DNA of 64,000 nucleotides from Gentiana macrophylla (taxonomy: Eukaryota > Streptophyta > Magnoliopsida > Gentianales > Gentianaceae): assembly GCA_026214975.1 (NCBI GenBank), contig CM047808.1, positions 52,306,321 through 52,370,320 on the forward strand, read 5' to 3'. The notes beneath the pieces were generated by a model. That model was not told where the DNA came from. It saw only the letters and a list, made by a program, of their open reading frames with translations, and searched no databases. Made by a program: the position numbers and the translations under genes. Each line of letters begins with the position of its first letter. Within the stretch, counting starts at the first letter, position 1. Below are positions 11,961-23,325 of this stretch, piece by piece.

Positions 11961-14943
11961 AACAACTGGGTATTAGATACTTGTTGTGGTTCTCATATTT
12001 GTACGAATATGCAGGCACTAAGAAGAACTAGAGAGCTAAGGAAAGGAGATGTGGACCTACGCGTTGGGAATGGAGCAAGTGTTGCTGCACTAGCCGTAGG
12101 AGTTTATTTTCTTTCATTGCCCAGTGGGCTAGTACTTGAACTTAATAACTGTTATTTTGTTCATGCTCTTACGAAGAGCATTATTTCTATTTCCTCATTA
12201 GACATTGATGGATTTTCATTTACGTTTGAGAATAAATGTTGTTCTTTTTCACGTGATGGAATTTTTTATAGTACTGGCATACTTAGCAATGGTCTCTACA
12301 TATTAGATATGAATCTTGGCGTACTTAATATAAATAACAAGAAAGCCAAGACAAATGACTTGAATGAATCCTACTTATGGCATTGTAGACTTGGCCATAT
12401 AAATAAGAATCACATTTCCAAACTCCATAAAGATGGAATGTTGGATCAATTCGATTATGAATCGTTTGACACATGCAAAGCTTGTTTACTTGGTAAGATG
12501 ACAAAGTCACCTTTTAGTGGCAAATGGATAAGATCCAATGAGTTGCTGGAGCTCATACATTCTGATGTATGCGGCCCAATGTCAATTCAAGCCAAATGAG
12601 GATACTCTTATTTTATCTCTTTCACTGTTGACCATTCTCGTTATGGTTATATATACTAAATGAAGTATAAGTCTGAGGCCTTTGAAAAGTTCAAAGAATT
12701 CAAAAGTGAAGTGGAGAAACAACTAGGTAAAGAAATCTTAACACTTCGATCCGATCGAGGCGGAGAATACCTAGATGGAGAGTTTCAAGACTATTTGAAG
12801 GAGAATGGGATTCTACCTGAATGGACCCTTCCCGGGATGCCTCAGATGAATGGCGTGTCTGAGAGGAAGAACCACACCTTGTTAGACATGGTGCGATCCA
12901 TGATGAGCTATGCAGTTCTCCCAAAATCATTTTGGGGGTATGCTCTGGAAACCGCATCTTATACACTGAACCGAGTTGCATCAAAGATGGTTGATTCGAC
13001 GCCATACGAGGTATGGACTAAGAGGTAACCGAGCCTAGGTCATCTAAAACCTTGGGGTTGTCTGACTTACATGAAGTGGATGATGCCTGACAAATTAGAG
13101 CCCAGGTCTGACAAATGTCTATTTGTGGGATATCCTAGAGAAACCAAAGAGTACCAATTTTACCATCCTGAGGAACAAAAGGTGTTTGTTGCCAGGACTG
13201 GCCACTTTTTGGAGAAAGAGTTTATTCAGGATAAGGTCAGTGGGAGTAAGATTGATCTTGAAGAAATTTGAGAACCACTTACGGATAACAGTCAGTTGAT
13301 GGAAGTAGAGGAGAAACCACACACAGATGTGATGCCAACCCCTACCGTGGACACACTAGCACCTCGAAGATCCACCAGGGAATACTGTGAACCCGAAAGG
13401 TTCATTGGTGTGTATCTCATGGAAGATGAGGACCTTAGAACTTATGAGGAAGTGCTATTAAGGCAAGACAAAGATAAATGGATAGAAGCCATGAATTCTA
13501 AAATGGAATCCATGAAAAACAACCAAGTTTGGAACTTAGTTGATCCGCCTGAAGGAATAGTTCCTATAGGGTGTAAATGGGTCTTTAAGAGAAAGACCGA
13601 CGTGGACGGTAACGTGACTACCTATAAAGCTATGTTACTGGCAAAAGGTTATAAGCAAAGACAAGGAGTTGACTATGACGAAACCTTTTCGCCTATTGCC
13701 ATGTTAAAATCTATTAGAATTCTGCTCGCTATTGTAGCATACCATGATTACGAAATCTGGCAGATGGATGTGAAAATAGCTTTCCTTAACGGGAACATGT
13801 CTGAGGAAGTGTATATGACACAGCATGAGGGTTTCACAACCAATGATGCCAGGATGGTGTAATCTGCAAAGATCCATTTATGGATTAAAGCAAGCTTCTC
13901 AAAGTTGGAATCTTCGAGTTGATGAGATAATCAAACAGTTTGATTTCATCAAGAATGAAGATGAGCCCTGTGTTTACAAGAAGGTTAGTGGGAGTGCCAT
14001 TGTGATCTTAGTGCTTTATGTAGATGACATATTGCTCATGGGGAATGATGTGCCTATGTTACAATCAGTCAAAGCTTGGTCATCCATGAACTTCTCAATG
14101 TAGGACTTGGGTGAAGCAACCTATATTCTAGGAATTAAGATCTATAGAGATAGATCTAAGAGGTTGCTTGGTCTGTCGCAATCCACCTATATAGACAAGA
14201 TGCTGAAGAGATTCAGCATGGAGCAGTCCAAGAAAGGATTACTTCCCATGTCACATGTGGTCTACGTGTCGAAAGGAATGAGTCCTAAGATAGAGGAGGA
14301 AAGGGCACAAATGAGTAACATCCCTTATGCTTCGACAATCAGGTCTATCATGTATGCCATGTTGTGCACTAGACCAGATGTCTCGTACCTTCTTAGTATC
14401 ACTAGTAGGTACCAGTCTAATCCAGGTGATGGTCACTGGATTGCAGTTAAGAATATCCTCAAGTACATGAGATGTACTAGGGATATGTTCCTGGTTTTCG
14501 GAAATGATGATTTAGTATTACGAGGTTACAAAGATGCCAGTTTCCAAACTGATAAGGATGACTTTAAGTCACAGTCTGGATTTGTTTTCAAGCTTAACAG
14601 TGGAGTAGTGAGCTGGAAGAGTTCCAAGCAGGAGACTACTGCAGACTCTACAATGGAAGCCGAATACATAGTAGCCTCGGAGGCGGGAAATGAAGCAATT
14701 TGGATGAAGAAGTTCATTACTGAACTTGGTGTGGTTCCCTAAATTAAAGGGTCAGTGCCACTGTACTGTGATAACAATGGGTCGATATCTCAGTCAAAGG
14801 AACCAAGGTCTCATCAGAAGTCAAAACATGTGCTACGGCGCTATCACTTGATTAGAGGGATATTAGATAGAGGAGATGTAAAGATAGATAAAGTCCACAC
14901 GGATGATAACATAGCTGATCCGTTAACCATGGCATTGTCTTAA
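11961..14943 (+). pseudogene. pol: Copia B pol: PR-IN-RT-RNase H (broken)
   Basis: Protease: NNWVLDTCCGSHIC, where the catalytic DTG is DTC (11976-11984). Pre-integrase zinc site: LWHCRLGH and CKACLLGK (12377-12500). The integrase core keeps all three acidic positions: LIHSDVCGP (about 12555), LRSDRGGEY (about 12750) and GVSERKN (about 12860). Reverse transcriptase: GCKWVFKRK, WQMDVKIAFLNGN and YVDDILLMGND (about 14017-14050). RNase H: DSTMEAEYI and YCDNNGSISQSKEP, ending ADPLTMALS. In-frame stops or shifts occur at 12597, 12657, 13026, 13269, about 13860, 14101 and 14740. All domains are present in copia order, but the reading frame is broken at least seven times. Confidence 0.92.
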
Positions 14944-15009
14944 GCAAAGCATGAGAAACATGTTCACTTGCACGGGCTTAGGCATATGGGTGATTGGCTT
15001 TAGGCCAAA

Positions 15010-15017
15010 TGGGAGAT
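15010..15017 (+). other. Purine tract of copia B
   Basis: TGGGAGAT immediately precedes the 3' LTR start. The same tract precedes the LTR after element A (1650-1657). This is where plus-strand DNA synthesis would be primed. Confidence 0.8.
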
Positions 15018-15424
15018 TGTTGGAAAGGTGTCCTAAACCCAATCGGGTTGGACCGGATCCGACCGGGTCGGATAGTTTACAGTCTATTTAGTTCATGTAA
15101 TAACTTTATTATGATTAATAAAAACACTTATGTTATTATATATTGTTTATCTTCATATTATTTGTTGTGTATATATAGTAACGCTCCTAGTGTCAAACTG
15201 TGATAGAGAAACCATGATAGTGATTATGGTTGATAGAGGTCGGACGCGTGGACGGCTTGCGCACTGTACTACTCTCCGTTGACGGTCAAAGCGACGATCT
15301 TATAGATCATCAAAGGTATATTCCGTCAAACTACTTAACGTGTTTATTGAATTAAACGAAGAACGATCAAGAAAAGGAAATCAAATATTAAATTTCACTG
15401 CGTTTAACTAGTGATTTCCTACCA
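15018..15424 (+). repeat. Copia B 3' LTR, internally deleted
   Basis: It starts TGTTGGAAAGG and ends CCTACCA (CCTAACA in the 5' LTR). The first about 213 bp match 1658-1871 and the last about 194 bp match 9128-9320. About 1.4 kb between these, including the TATA box, is missing. The join lies near 15230, where gattatggtt meets gatagagg. The deletion explains why the two LTRs differ so much in length (about 1818 and 407 bp without LINE I). Confidence 0.9.
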
Positions 15425-16360
15425 CAAAATACAAGAAATCAACAATAAAATTAACAAACATCAAGATTGGAAGCAAGAAATAAATATTAAGGAAATTACC
15501 GGAAATCGAGATGAAGAACAACGGAAACGAAAACGAAATCCAAATTGAAATTGCAGAAGCTAGTAATACGAGCCTTCGGACTACAACAAAATAAATTTCA
15601 TCTATGCTAAAACTATGTACAAAGCAATCTAATCTAAGAAAAAGTTGGGAAGGGGCTGAAAAACGCAGAAATTTGATGTTAAACGAGTTAGGGAAAGACC
15701 TAATTCATATGGGGGGGATTTATAGTGTTAAAAGGGTAAAATGGGCAAAACAGCCCGTAGGCCATGGCCTATGAAAGACAGCAGATTTTCTGAGCACCTT
15801 GCATCACGTAGGCCGTGGCTTACAAATTATGGGCGCCGGCCTATGAACAGAGTCGATTTGGGACACTCTCTTCCGTAAATCGGCCATAACTTTGTGTGTA
15901 GATCTCCAAATCCAGTGATTCAAAATGTGTTGGAAAGCTAATGAAATTGTCTACGACGTTCATGAAGATTTAAAGCCCAGAAAATGCTTCTAAGGTGGAT
16001 CAAACTGCAGATCAGTGGAAGGTATGGTTGTAGTACCAACGAGTTTTGATGCATTTGAACGTTTAAGCTTCAGGCACACGATCCTATCTTCATAACTCGC
16101 ATTATGGCCTTCTTGAACACCTAATACCTGTACAAGATCACAAAAAATACCACACGTAACCCCTACAGGTCACTAGGGTGACCGAGAGTATAGTAAATAC
16201 ACCGTAAAATACCGATAATCCCGGACTTTACGTCCTAGGTCTCGAAATGATAACCAAGGTGTAAATACATCAAAATACAAACAAATGTCTCCGGAAACAT
16301 TTAAAACGAGATATAAACGGGGTATAATTACATAGTAAATGATAGCCAATTTGACTCTCA
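15425..16360 (-). repeat. Element D 3' LTR, part
   Basis: This 936-bp stretch matches 46165-47110 closely, apart from substitutions and small indels. It is the right-hand part of the 3' LTR of minus-strand element D. Copia A/B cut it, so the rest should lie beyond the left window edge. Its end, TTGACTCTCA, matches the end of D's 5' LTR at 47110. It carries a minus-strand TATA-like box (15718-15724) and the 14-bp palindrome TAGGCCATGGCCTA (15758-15771). Confidence 0.9.
15718..15771 (-). promoter_or_regulatory. Element D LTR promoter: TATA box and palindrome
   Basis: Read on the minus strand, TATAAAT (15718-15724) lies 35-50 bp downstream of the perfect palindrome TAGGCCATGGCCTA (15758-15771). 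Further GGCC-rich inverted motifs follow near 15808-15850. In the other D LTR the box reads CATAAAT (46454-46460) and the palindrome is kept near 46520. This is a plausible core promoter; the palindrome's role is inference. Confidence 0.5.
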
Positions 16361-16723
16361 TCAACTACCCCCTACTTAGCGTTTGCTCGCCCTCGAGCAA
16401 AGATGAGCGCTTCAAAAATAAAGATGGAGTCAACATTGCAATCATACATCTAGTCTATAAGAATTGAAATTGTAAAACACAAGTAATTGACACAAATGCA
16501 TATGATTTAAGTTCTACCTTGTTTTGAGTAAAAGAATTGTATGTGTATAGCTTCTTCAACATTCATCAATTACGCCCGGTTCAGATTATAGAAGTATAAC
16601 GCACCGAGGTTAAACTATAGGCTTATACTTCATAAACATCTCTACTAATCGATGTCAATCAAAGTCTAGTATGGTCGAGCATGACTTGAATGGTTATAAT
16701 GTTAAGCTAGGGTCGGGGATAAC
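16361..16723 (-). other. Element D internal region, 3' end with purine tract
   Basis: Directly beside the LTR, tcaactaccccctacttagc (16361-16380) is on the minus strand a purine tract (AGTAGGGGGTAG) in the position expected for a gypsy 3' end. The rest has no coding content. Copia C was inserted at 16724, and D's internal region resumes at 42896. Confidence 0.8.
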
Positions 16724-18394
16724 TATTGGACATATTTTAAGTTTTAATGATGAGTGCCAGACTAGCTGTTATAGAACAAAGGCAAAAATATGTATAGATC
16801 AAATGTATAGGTTTATTAGAGTTTGATCTTTGTATAGGTTTGATCAAACAAGCATTTTAATTAGGTCAGTTGACTGTATCAGTAGACCAGTCTAGCTCAG
16901 TAGGGTAACTAGGTCAGTAGAGTGTCTAGGAACCGGCTGAAGACTGAAGGCTGAGGGTACAAACTCAGTTATTGAAGGCTAAGGGATCAAACTTAGTATT
17001 TAAAGTCAAGGATATGGAATCAGAATTTAGGGAAGTCTGTGATGACCTAAATAGATTACATATACCTTGTGTACAAAGTCTAAGTTCCATATGTTAAGTG
17101 GTGATTGGAACTTAGTTATGTTCAAAATGGTGTACTCTAACTTCACAATAAAAAGTTATATGACAACAAGTCAGTTGATGTGTCATTAAAACACAACAGA
17201 CTTAAACCTGCTGAAAGATGTGTACATCAGCAGGCTGTTATACTTCAGATATTTGCTGAGTATATTTCTCGATTTAATCAAGAGTTACATTGGAAGATTA
17301 AAAGGATATGGATGGATTACAAGCCTTGATATTGTCAACAAATCAATGGCCAAGATATAAATAATGTTGGAAAGATTCAAAGGATTAACCAATGGACATA
17401 AGTCAAAGGGTGGACAGACTGAAAACTGACAAAAAGCAAACTGACAGAGTTAGTACTATGAACAGAGACAGAAAGCAAGTCAAGATGGAAACAAATCTGA
17501 AACGGCTATGTTTGAAATTCAAACATAAGTCACAGGATTCTCACCTATAAATAGAAGACTCTTGAATCAGAAACAAGCGATGAAAAACAAATAATTTACT
17601 CAAAGCAATCAAGTTTTTGTTCAAGAAAATCACCCTGCTGACATACACAGAGCTTTAACTGATTGATCAATAAATATCTTAAAGTGTAACCTGCTATCAA
17701 GTTACATAAAGTATACATACTTGGAGACATCAAGCTGCTGATCATTTCATCCTGATCAAGCTGCTGACAACTGAATCATTTACTTGATTCAAACTTTCTT
17801 TTACAAGAAACCTACTGAAGACAGAGAAGCACTTAGGTGTTAAGAACTGTTGTTTGTGGTGGAGATGGTGAAGAGGCAATCCTACCCTTCAAGGACCAGT
17901 GGAATACTTTAGAGCAGCAATCCTACCTGTTTCAAGTGTTCAGTTTGTGAAGCCATAGTTATTGGTGAAGGACAGGCAGCTTAGGGATTTTTGTAACTGC
18001 AACCTCAAAGATTTCTAGTGAATTTCCTCCAACATCACAGGAGAAGAGTGGACTGACAGGATTACACCACCTGGAACCACTATAAAATTTGCCTACTTAC
18101 TTTCTGCACTTACTTTCTATATTTAGTGTACTGAACACATCAACCCACTGAAACTAGCAACTGAATCACACACCTACACTACTGAGTATCTAATACTGAG
18201 TATTATTCTTTTAACAAAATGTAATAAGGCTTAAACTAAATATATTCCGCTGCAACAAGTCCAGTAATATCAACTGTCAGCAGGCTACTGACATTGCTGA
18301 GTTTGTTGCCTCCAAAAATTTTAAGTGTTAAGTTTATTCACCCCCCAACAAGTTTATTCACCCACTTAACCAAAGCCTTTTCAAGGGACCAAAA
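16724..18394 (+). repeat. Element C 5' LTR
   Basis: It begins (T)ATTGGACATATTTTAAG; the 3' copy begins TGTTGGACATATTTTAAC at 41202. It ends AAGGGACCAAAA just before the primer site, where the 3' copy ends GGGACCAACA. A TATA box, CCTATAAATAG, lies at 17544-17554. The motif CTGCTGA or CTACTGA and its complement recur many times, for example near 17209, 17231, 17637, 17733, 17761 and 18180. LTR divergence is moderate but strongly clustered. Confidence 0.9.
17546..17553 (+). promoter_or_regulatory. TATA box of element C 5' LTR
   Basis: TATAAATA occurs at 17546-17553 in the 5' LTR and at 42015-42022 in the 3' LTR. The Sirevirus-like LTR of element H has the same box on the minus strand at 55419-55426. 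The position, about 850 bp before the LTR end, implies a long R-U5. Confidence 0.65.
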
Positions 18395-18395
18395 A

Positions 18396-18407
18396 TTGGT
18401 ATCGGAG
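18396..18407 (+). other. Primer binding site of element C
   Basis: TGGTATCGGAGT resembles the tRNA-Met site TGGTATCAGAGC with two changes. It lies directly after the LTR. Confidence 0.75.
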
Positions 18408-18499
18408 TAGCGCTTCTGTTCTGAAGTAATCCTACTTGTTGTGCTTGTGAAAACACTTTGAAAACTTTTTCAAGTTTCTGATTTTCAAAGCTTTGCATC

Positions 18500-20640
18500 A
18501 TGGATAACAACCGGTATGCTAGGAGTATGTTGATGTGTTCCTTAGATTGTTTTGATGAGTATAAACGTCATATGCAGGCTTATCTAGCTACAACACAAGA
18601 TGAGATGATGTATGTGCTGACTGATGGACCACTGGAGATCACTAAGGCCATAACTGTGGGCAGTGAAACTCAGTATGTTCCAAAGCCAAAAAGAGAGTGG
18701 GGTGCTGAAGATAAAAAAAGAGCAAACCTCAACAATATTGCTATGGATATCATATACAGAACCTTGGATAGCAATATGTAAATGAAAGTGAAGGATTGAA
18801 AAACTGCAAAGGAACTTTGGGAAAATTACAACTTATCTGTGAAGGCACTGATGCTATAAAGAAAAACAAAGTCGGTGTAGCCAAAAGAAAGTTCCAAGAT
18901 TTCAAAATTAAATCAAATGAAACCATTGAGCAAATGGAGTCAAGATTCAATGCAATCATGGATGAACTCACCCTACTGAATGTAATCAATACAAAAGAAG
19001 AGATCAATACAAGAATCATAGAAGCCCTACCTGCAAAGGAAGTTTGGGAGATGAAGGTTACTGCCATAGAAGAATCCAGGAGTCTACATGAAGAAGACAC
19101 CTTCAAATTGTTTTCAGATCTCAAGGCATATGAATTTAGTAAGGATCTTGTTCCTGAAACTGAAAAGGATGAACCAAAGACTACTGCATTGGCTGCTGCA
19201 CATAAAGAAGAATCATCAGGTGGTCAAGATGATCTACTGGATGAGATGCAAGAGCAAATTGGTCTACTGAGCAAGAACATCAGAATAGTGAAAACATGAA
19301 GGGGTTCTCCAAGGAATTTCACAAAGAAATCAAGTGAAAAAAAGAAGGAAAAATCCAACAAAGATAATGATTATTTGTGTTTTCATTGCAAGAAACCAGG
19401 ACACTTCAAACCTGACTGTCCTAATTTGAAATAGAAAAAGGAACCTGATTATCTGTGCTTCAACTGCAAGAAATCCGGACATTTCAGACCTGATTGTCCA
19501 GACCTACAGAAGAACAAGAATCTGCAAAGAAGATCTGGCAAGAAATCAATGGTTGCTGATGATGAATTAGGCTATGAAGTTGAATCAGAAAAGGAAATGA
19601 GTCTGATTGTACTGCACTTGTTGCTGATATGGATGATTATGCATTGATGGCAAATATGGATGAGACTGAGGAGGTATACAACTATGTGTCTATAAATACT
19701 CCTGCTGAAAGTGATTATGAATCTACTTGTGGTTCAAATCCTAAAAATTTTGACAATGAAGAAACTTTGGATGCCATCCTTAATCAACTGAGGAAAATAC
19801 AATCTGGTTATAAGATTGTGAAGGCTGAAAAAGAAGCACTTCAAGCAGAAATTGAAAGGTTAAAAGCTGTATTAAGAACTCTCAATGGAAAGGAAAAAGA
19901 TTTTGAACAGAATCAACATAAGTCTTCTGTACATTCAGTAGCTGCTGAATCCGCTGAACAATCTAGTTCCACCACTGTATTCAAATCTGAAAAGCCTTAT
20001 GGTGATATTTCAAGCCTTGGATTTGGAACTCAACAATCCACTAAGAGTGGGTCCAGTAAGGTTACTTAACCTAGTACCAGAATTGGTCCTAAGTTTGTGC
20101 CTGCACAAGATCCAACTCCCAAAAGGTTTGCTGATGAAGTAAAGCCTATTGAGAAGACTTCAAAGAAGCAAAATCAGAAGCCTAAAAGGTCAACAGTACC
20201 TTACAAAACGGGTAAATTCAAGAGTAAGACTACTGGACCATCTAAACCTGCTAATAGCTGACCTGCTGCTAAGTCTGCTGGAACACAAAAAGACAAAAAT
20301 CAGAAATATTCCAAGGATAAGAATCCTAAACCTAAAAATGTTAATCATTCTAGGGATACTTATCTCAGGGGGAAAGGTAGATTGTTCCCTACTGATGATG
20401 ATTGGAATATTCCTGCCCCTATTGCTAGAAACAATAGTCATAACCATAATGCTAGGGTAAAACCTAAGCAATGGGATCAGTAGAGGACTTATCCAAGACC
20501 TTAGCAGGGACCTCAGTAGACTCCATACTATAGGGTTGTTCCTAACAGACAACAATCCTATAGTTATGCCAGTGCTTCTAACAATAGAAATCAATTTAAA
20601 CAACATTATGTACCAAAAGGCCAAAAGAATATGTGAATCC
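18500..20640 (+). pseudogene. gag: Element C gag with double zinc knuckle (broken)
   Basis: It starts MDNNRYARSMLMCSLDCFDE at 18500. The capsid-like region continues in another frame from 18796 (FKIKSNETIEQMESRFNAIM). Two CX2CX4HX4C knuckles follow: CFHCKKPGHFKPDC (19378-19419) and CFNCKKSGHFRPDC (19456-19497), both intact. Downstream is a charged coiled-coil-like stretch (19629-20069) rich in Glu and Lys with heptad-like Leu/Ile spacing, then a basic Lys/Pro/Asn/Arg-rich region. Stops include TAG at 19432, 20481, 20502 and 20517 (the last three in one frame) and TAA near 20068; most would be Gln codons with one C-to-T change. The length and double knuckle fit Sirevirus gag. Confidence 0.88.
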
Positions 20641-20760
20641 TACACAACAAAATGTTAGATTTAATCGAAATGTAGGATACATATATGAACAAAAGTGTAA
20701 TGCTTTTCAAAGAAGACCTTATGGAAATTTTGCCAAGGGTCACGCTTACCACTGATCACT

Positions 20761-23325
20761 ATGGACCCAAATAGTTTTGGGTACTTAAAACACGTTAACT
20801 TTGTTTTATATGGTGTCTGGTACTTTGACAGGGGATGTTCTAGACATATGACAAAGAATAAGCAATGTTTGACAAATTATGTGGCAAATGATGGTCCAAG
20901 AGTGAATTTTGGCAACAAGAACACACCAAGATACAGAAGAGGATATGGAACACCAAAGTGAGGAATGTATTAACTATCGTGAATGTTGCATTTGTGGAAG
21001 GACATGACTACAACCTCACTGAGCCTTTGGACAATTTTGTGACATGGGCTACAAGGTCACTTTTGACAAAGGCAACTGTATTGTCATCAGTGAAAGAGGT
21101 GCACAAGTTGTGTTCGCTGGAAGAAGACAACAAAACATGTATGTTGTGGATTGGTCTATTGCTGTTCCAGAGACATGCCTGATTGTGCATACCAAGTCAG
21201 AACTAAATTGGTTGTGGCATAAAAAGTTGAATCATCTCAATTTTGATGTTATCAATCAATTGGTGAAAAAGAATTTGGTGATTGGTTTGCCTGAGATCAC
21301 ATTCAAAAAGAATGCTATATGTGATGCATGTCAGCAAGATAAACAAAATGAGAAAAGTTTGACAGTAGTGAAGATCAGATCAAACAAGGGTACTGAGTTT
21401 CTCAATAAAGTCATAAGAGAATATTGTGAGCTAAATGGTGTGCTTCATCAATTAGCAGCTGTTGGTACACCTCAGCAAAATGGGGTTGCTGAGAGAAGAA
21501 ACAGGACATTGAAAGAAGCAGGGAGGACTATGATTTGTGAAGCATTACTACCTGAAAGATATTGGGCTGAAGCAATCAATATTGCATACTGTACACAAAA
21601 TAGGACCTCAGTTAACAAGAAGCTGCTGAAGACACCTTATGAGATATGGAATGGAAGAAAGCCAAACATATCATATTTCCATCCATTTGGAAGCAAGTGT
21701 TTCATTTTAAATCATAAGGAGCAATTGAAGACATTCCAACAAAAATCAGATGAAAGAATCTTCTTGGGATATTCTTCAGTCAGCAAGGCATTCAGGGTAC
21801 TGAACAAAAGAACATTGAAATATGAAGAATCAATACATGTTGTATTTGATGTACCAAAGTTCACTGGAATGGAAGATGAAGTTTCAGAAACGACTGAAAA
21901 TCGCCATGTTACTGATCCAGAATTTGTGGATGTTTTAGAAAAGATAAATGACTTAAAAGTTTCTGACTCTGCCCCTGCTGAAAAACCTGCTGGTAACACT
22001 ACTGATGCAACAACAGATGCAGTTCAAGGATCTGCTGAACCCCCTACTGAAGCAACAACAGAGCCTACTGAAGATGAAGCTCCTGTAAATCAAACAAACC
22101 AATATTTACAATGGTTAAAGGATCATCCTGCTGAACAAGTAATTGACAATATACAACAAGGTTTAAGGACTAGAAGACAAGCAATGTTTACTTGTTTTCT
22201 ATCTCAAATGGAGCCTAAAGTTGTTGAAGAATCAATATCTGATCCAGATTGGATAACTTCTATGCAAGAAGAATTGAATGAGTTTGAAAGAAACTAAGTT
22301 TGGACACTAGTGGAAAGGCCTAGTCATGCAAATATAATTGGAACCAAATGGGTATACAGAAATAAATTGGATGAATCTGGTACCATTGTAAGGAACAAAG
22401 CCAGACTAGTGGCAAAAGGCTATTCTCAGGCAGAAGGAATAGAGTTTGATGAGACATATGCCCAGTTGCAAGATTGGAAGCTATAAGATTATTCTTGGCA
22501 TATGCTACTTATAAAAACTTAAAGTATACCAGATGGATGTCAAAAGTGCATTTTTGAATGGCATTCTGGAGGAAGAGGTTTATGTTCAGCAACCTCTTGG
22601 TTTTGAAGTTAAAGATCAAGAAGATAAAGTGTATAGACTTAACAAGGCACTTTATGGATTGAAACAAGTATCAAGAGCATGGTATGAAACCTTATCTCAA
22701 TTCTTGGTGGACAATGGTTTTACCAAAGGTTGCATTGACAAGACTCTTTTCAGAATCAATGAAGGGGACAACACCCTGCTGGTACAGATTTATGTTGATG
22801 ACATAATTTTTGGTTCTGAAAATGAATTGCTATGTGAAAAGTTTGCTAATATCATGAAAAGCAAGTTCCAAATGAGTATGATGGGAGAGATGAACTACTT
22901 CTTGGGATTACAAGTCAAACAAATGAAAGATGGAATCTTCATTCATCAAACTAAATATACCAAGGAGCTGCTGAAGAAGTTTGGTATGGAAAATAGCACT
23001 AAGGTATCAACTCCTATGAGTACTAACATCAGATTGGATGAAGATAAATAAGGTAAAGATGTTGATCAGACTTTATACAGAAGGATGATAGGCAGTCTAC
23101 TGTACCTCACTGCCAGAAGACCTGATATATCCTTTACTGTAGGTGTTTGTGCAAGATTTCAATCTAAACCAAAGGAAAGTCACTTAGCTGCAGTCAAAAG
23201 GATTCTCAAGTATCTAAAAGAGACTTTGGGAGTAGGGATATGGTATTCAAAAGATGGAAGTTTCAAAGTTATATCCTACTCAGATTCTGATTATGCAGGA
23301 TGCAAGATTGATAGAAAAAGCACCA
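20761..23325 (+). pseudogene. pol: Element C pol, first part: PR-IN-RT-start of RNase H (broken)
   Basis: Protease: WYFDRGCSRHM, where the expected DSG is DRG (20827-20835). Pre-integrase: LWHKKLNHLNFDV and CDACQQDK (21208-21350). The integrase core lacks about 75 residues after KQNEKS (near 21356-21366), removing the first catalytic Asp. The second is Asn (IRSNKGTEF, 21383-21385). Only the Glu in GVAERRNR remains. The integrase C-terminal region follows to 22297, ending at TAA where Gln is expected. Reverse transcriptase has a one-base loss near 22460, then YQMDVKSAFLNG and IYVDDIIFGS (about 22785-22815) are intact. TAA at 23049-23051 precedes the RNase H start. Element E is inserted at 23325. 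Confidence 0.92.
23321..23325. repeat. Target site duplication of element E, left copy
   Basis: CACCA precedes the E LTR start TGTTCGG and recurs at 36224-36228 directly after the other LTR. Five bases is the normal size for gypsy integration. Confidence 0.93.

Larger units (their letters stand above)
1658..15424 (+). mobile_element. Copia element B (with LINE I inside its 5' LTR)
   Basis: This is a complete but decayed Ty1/copia element. The order is 5' LTR (1658-2916 plus 8762-9320), primer binding site, long leader, gag, protease, integrase, reverse transcriptase, RNase H, purine tract (15010-15016) and 3' LTR (15018-15424). The pol order with integrase before reverse transcriptase is diagnostic of copia. 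The 3' LTR is only 407 bp because of an internal deletion. The element lies inside the 3' LTR of element D: sequence right of 15424 matches D's other LTR from about 46165. Confidence 0.92.

Noticed and set aside
20190..20624. 144-codon minus-strand open frame in element C
   Set aside because: It lies opposite the basic low-complexity gag region; the Ile/Arg/Ser-rich translation is a shadow of that coding strand.
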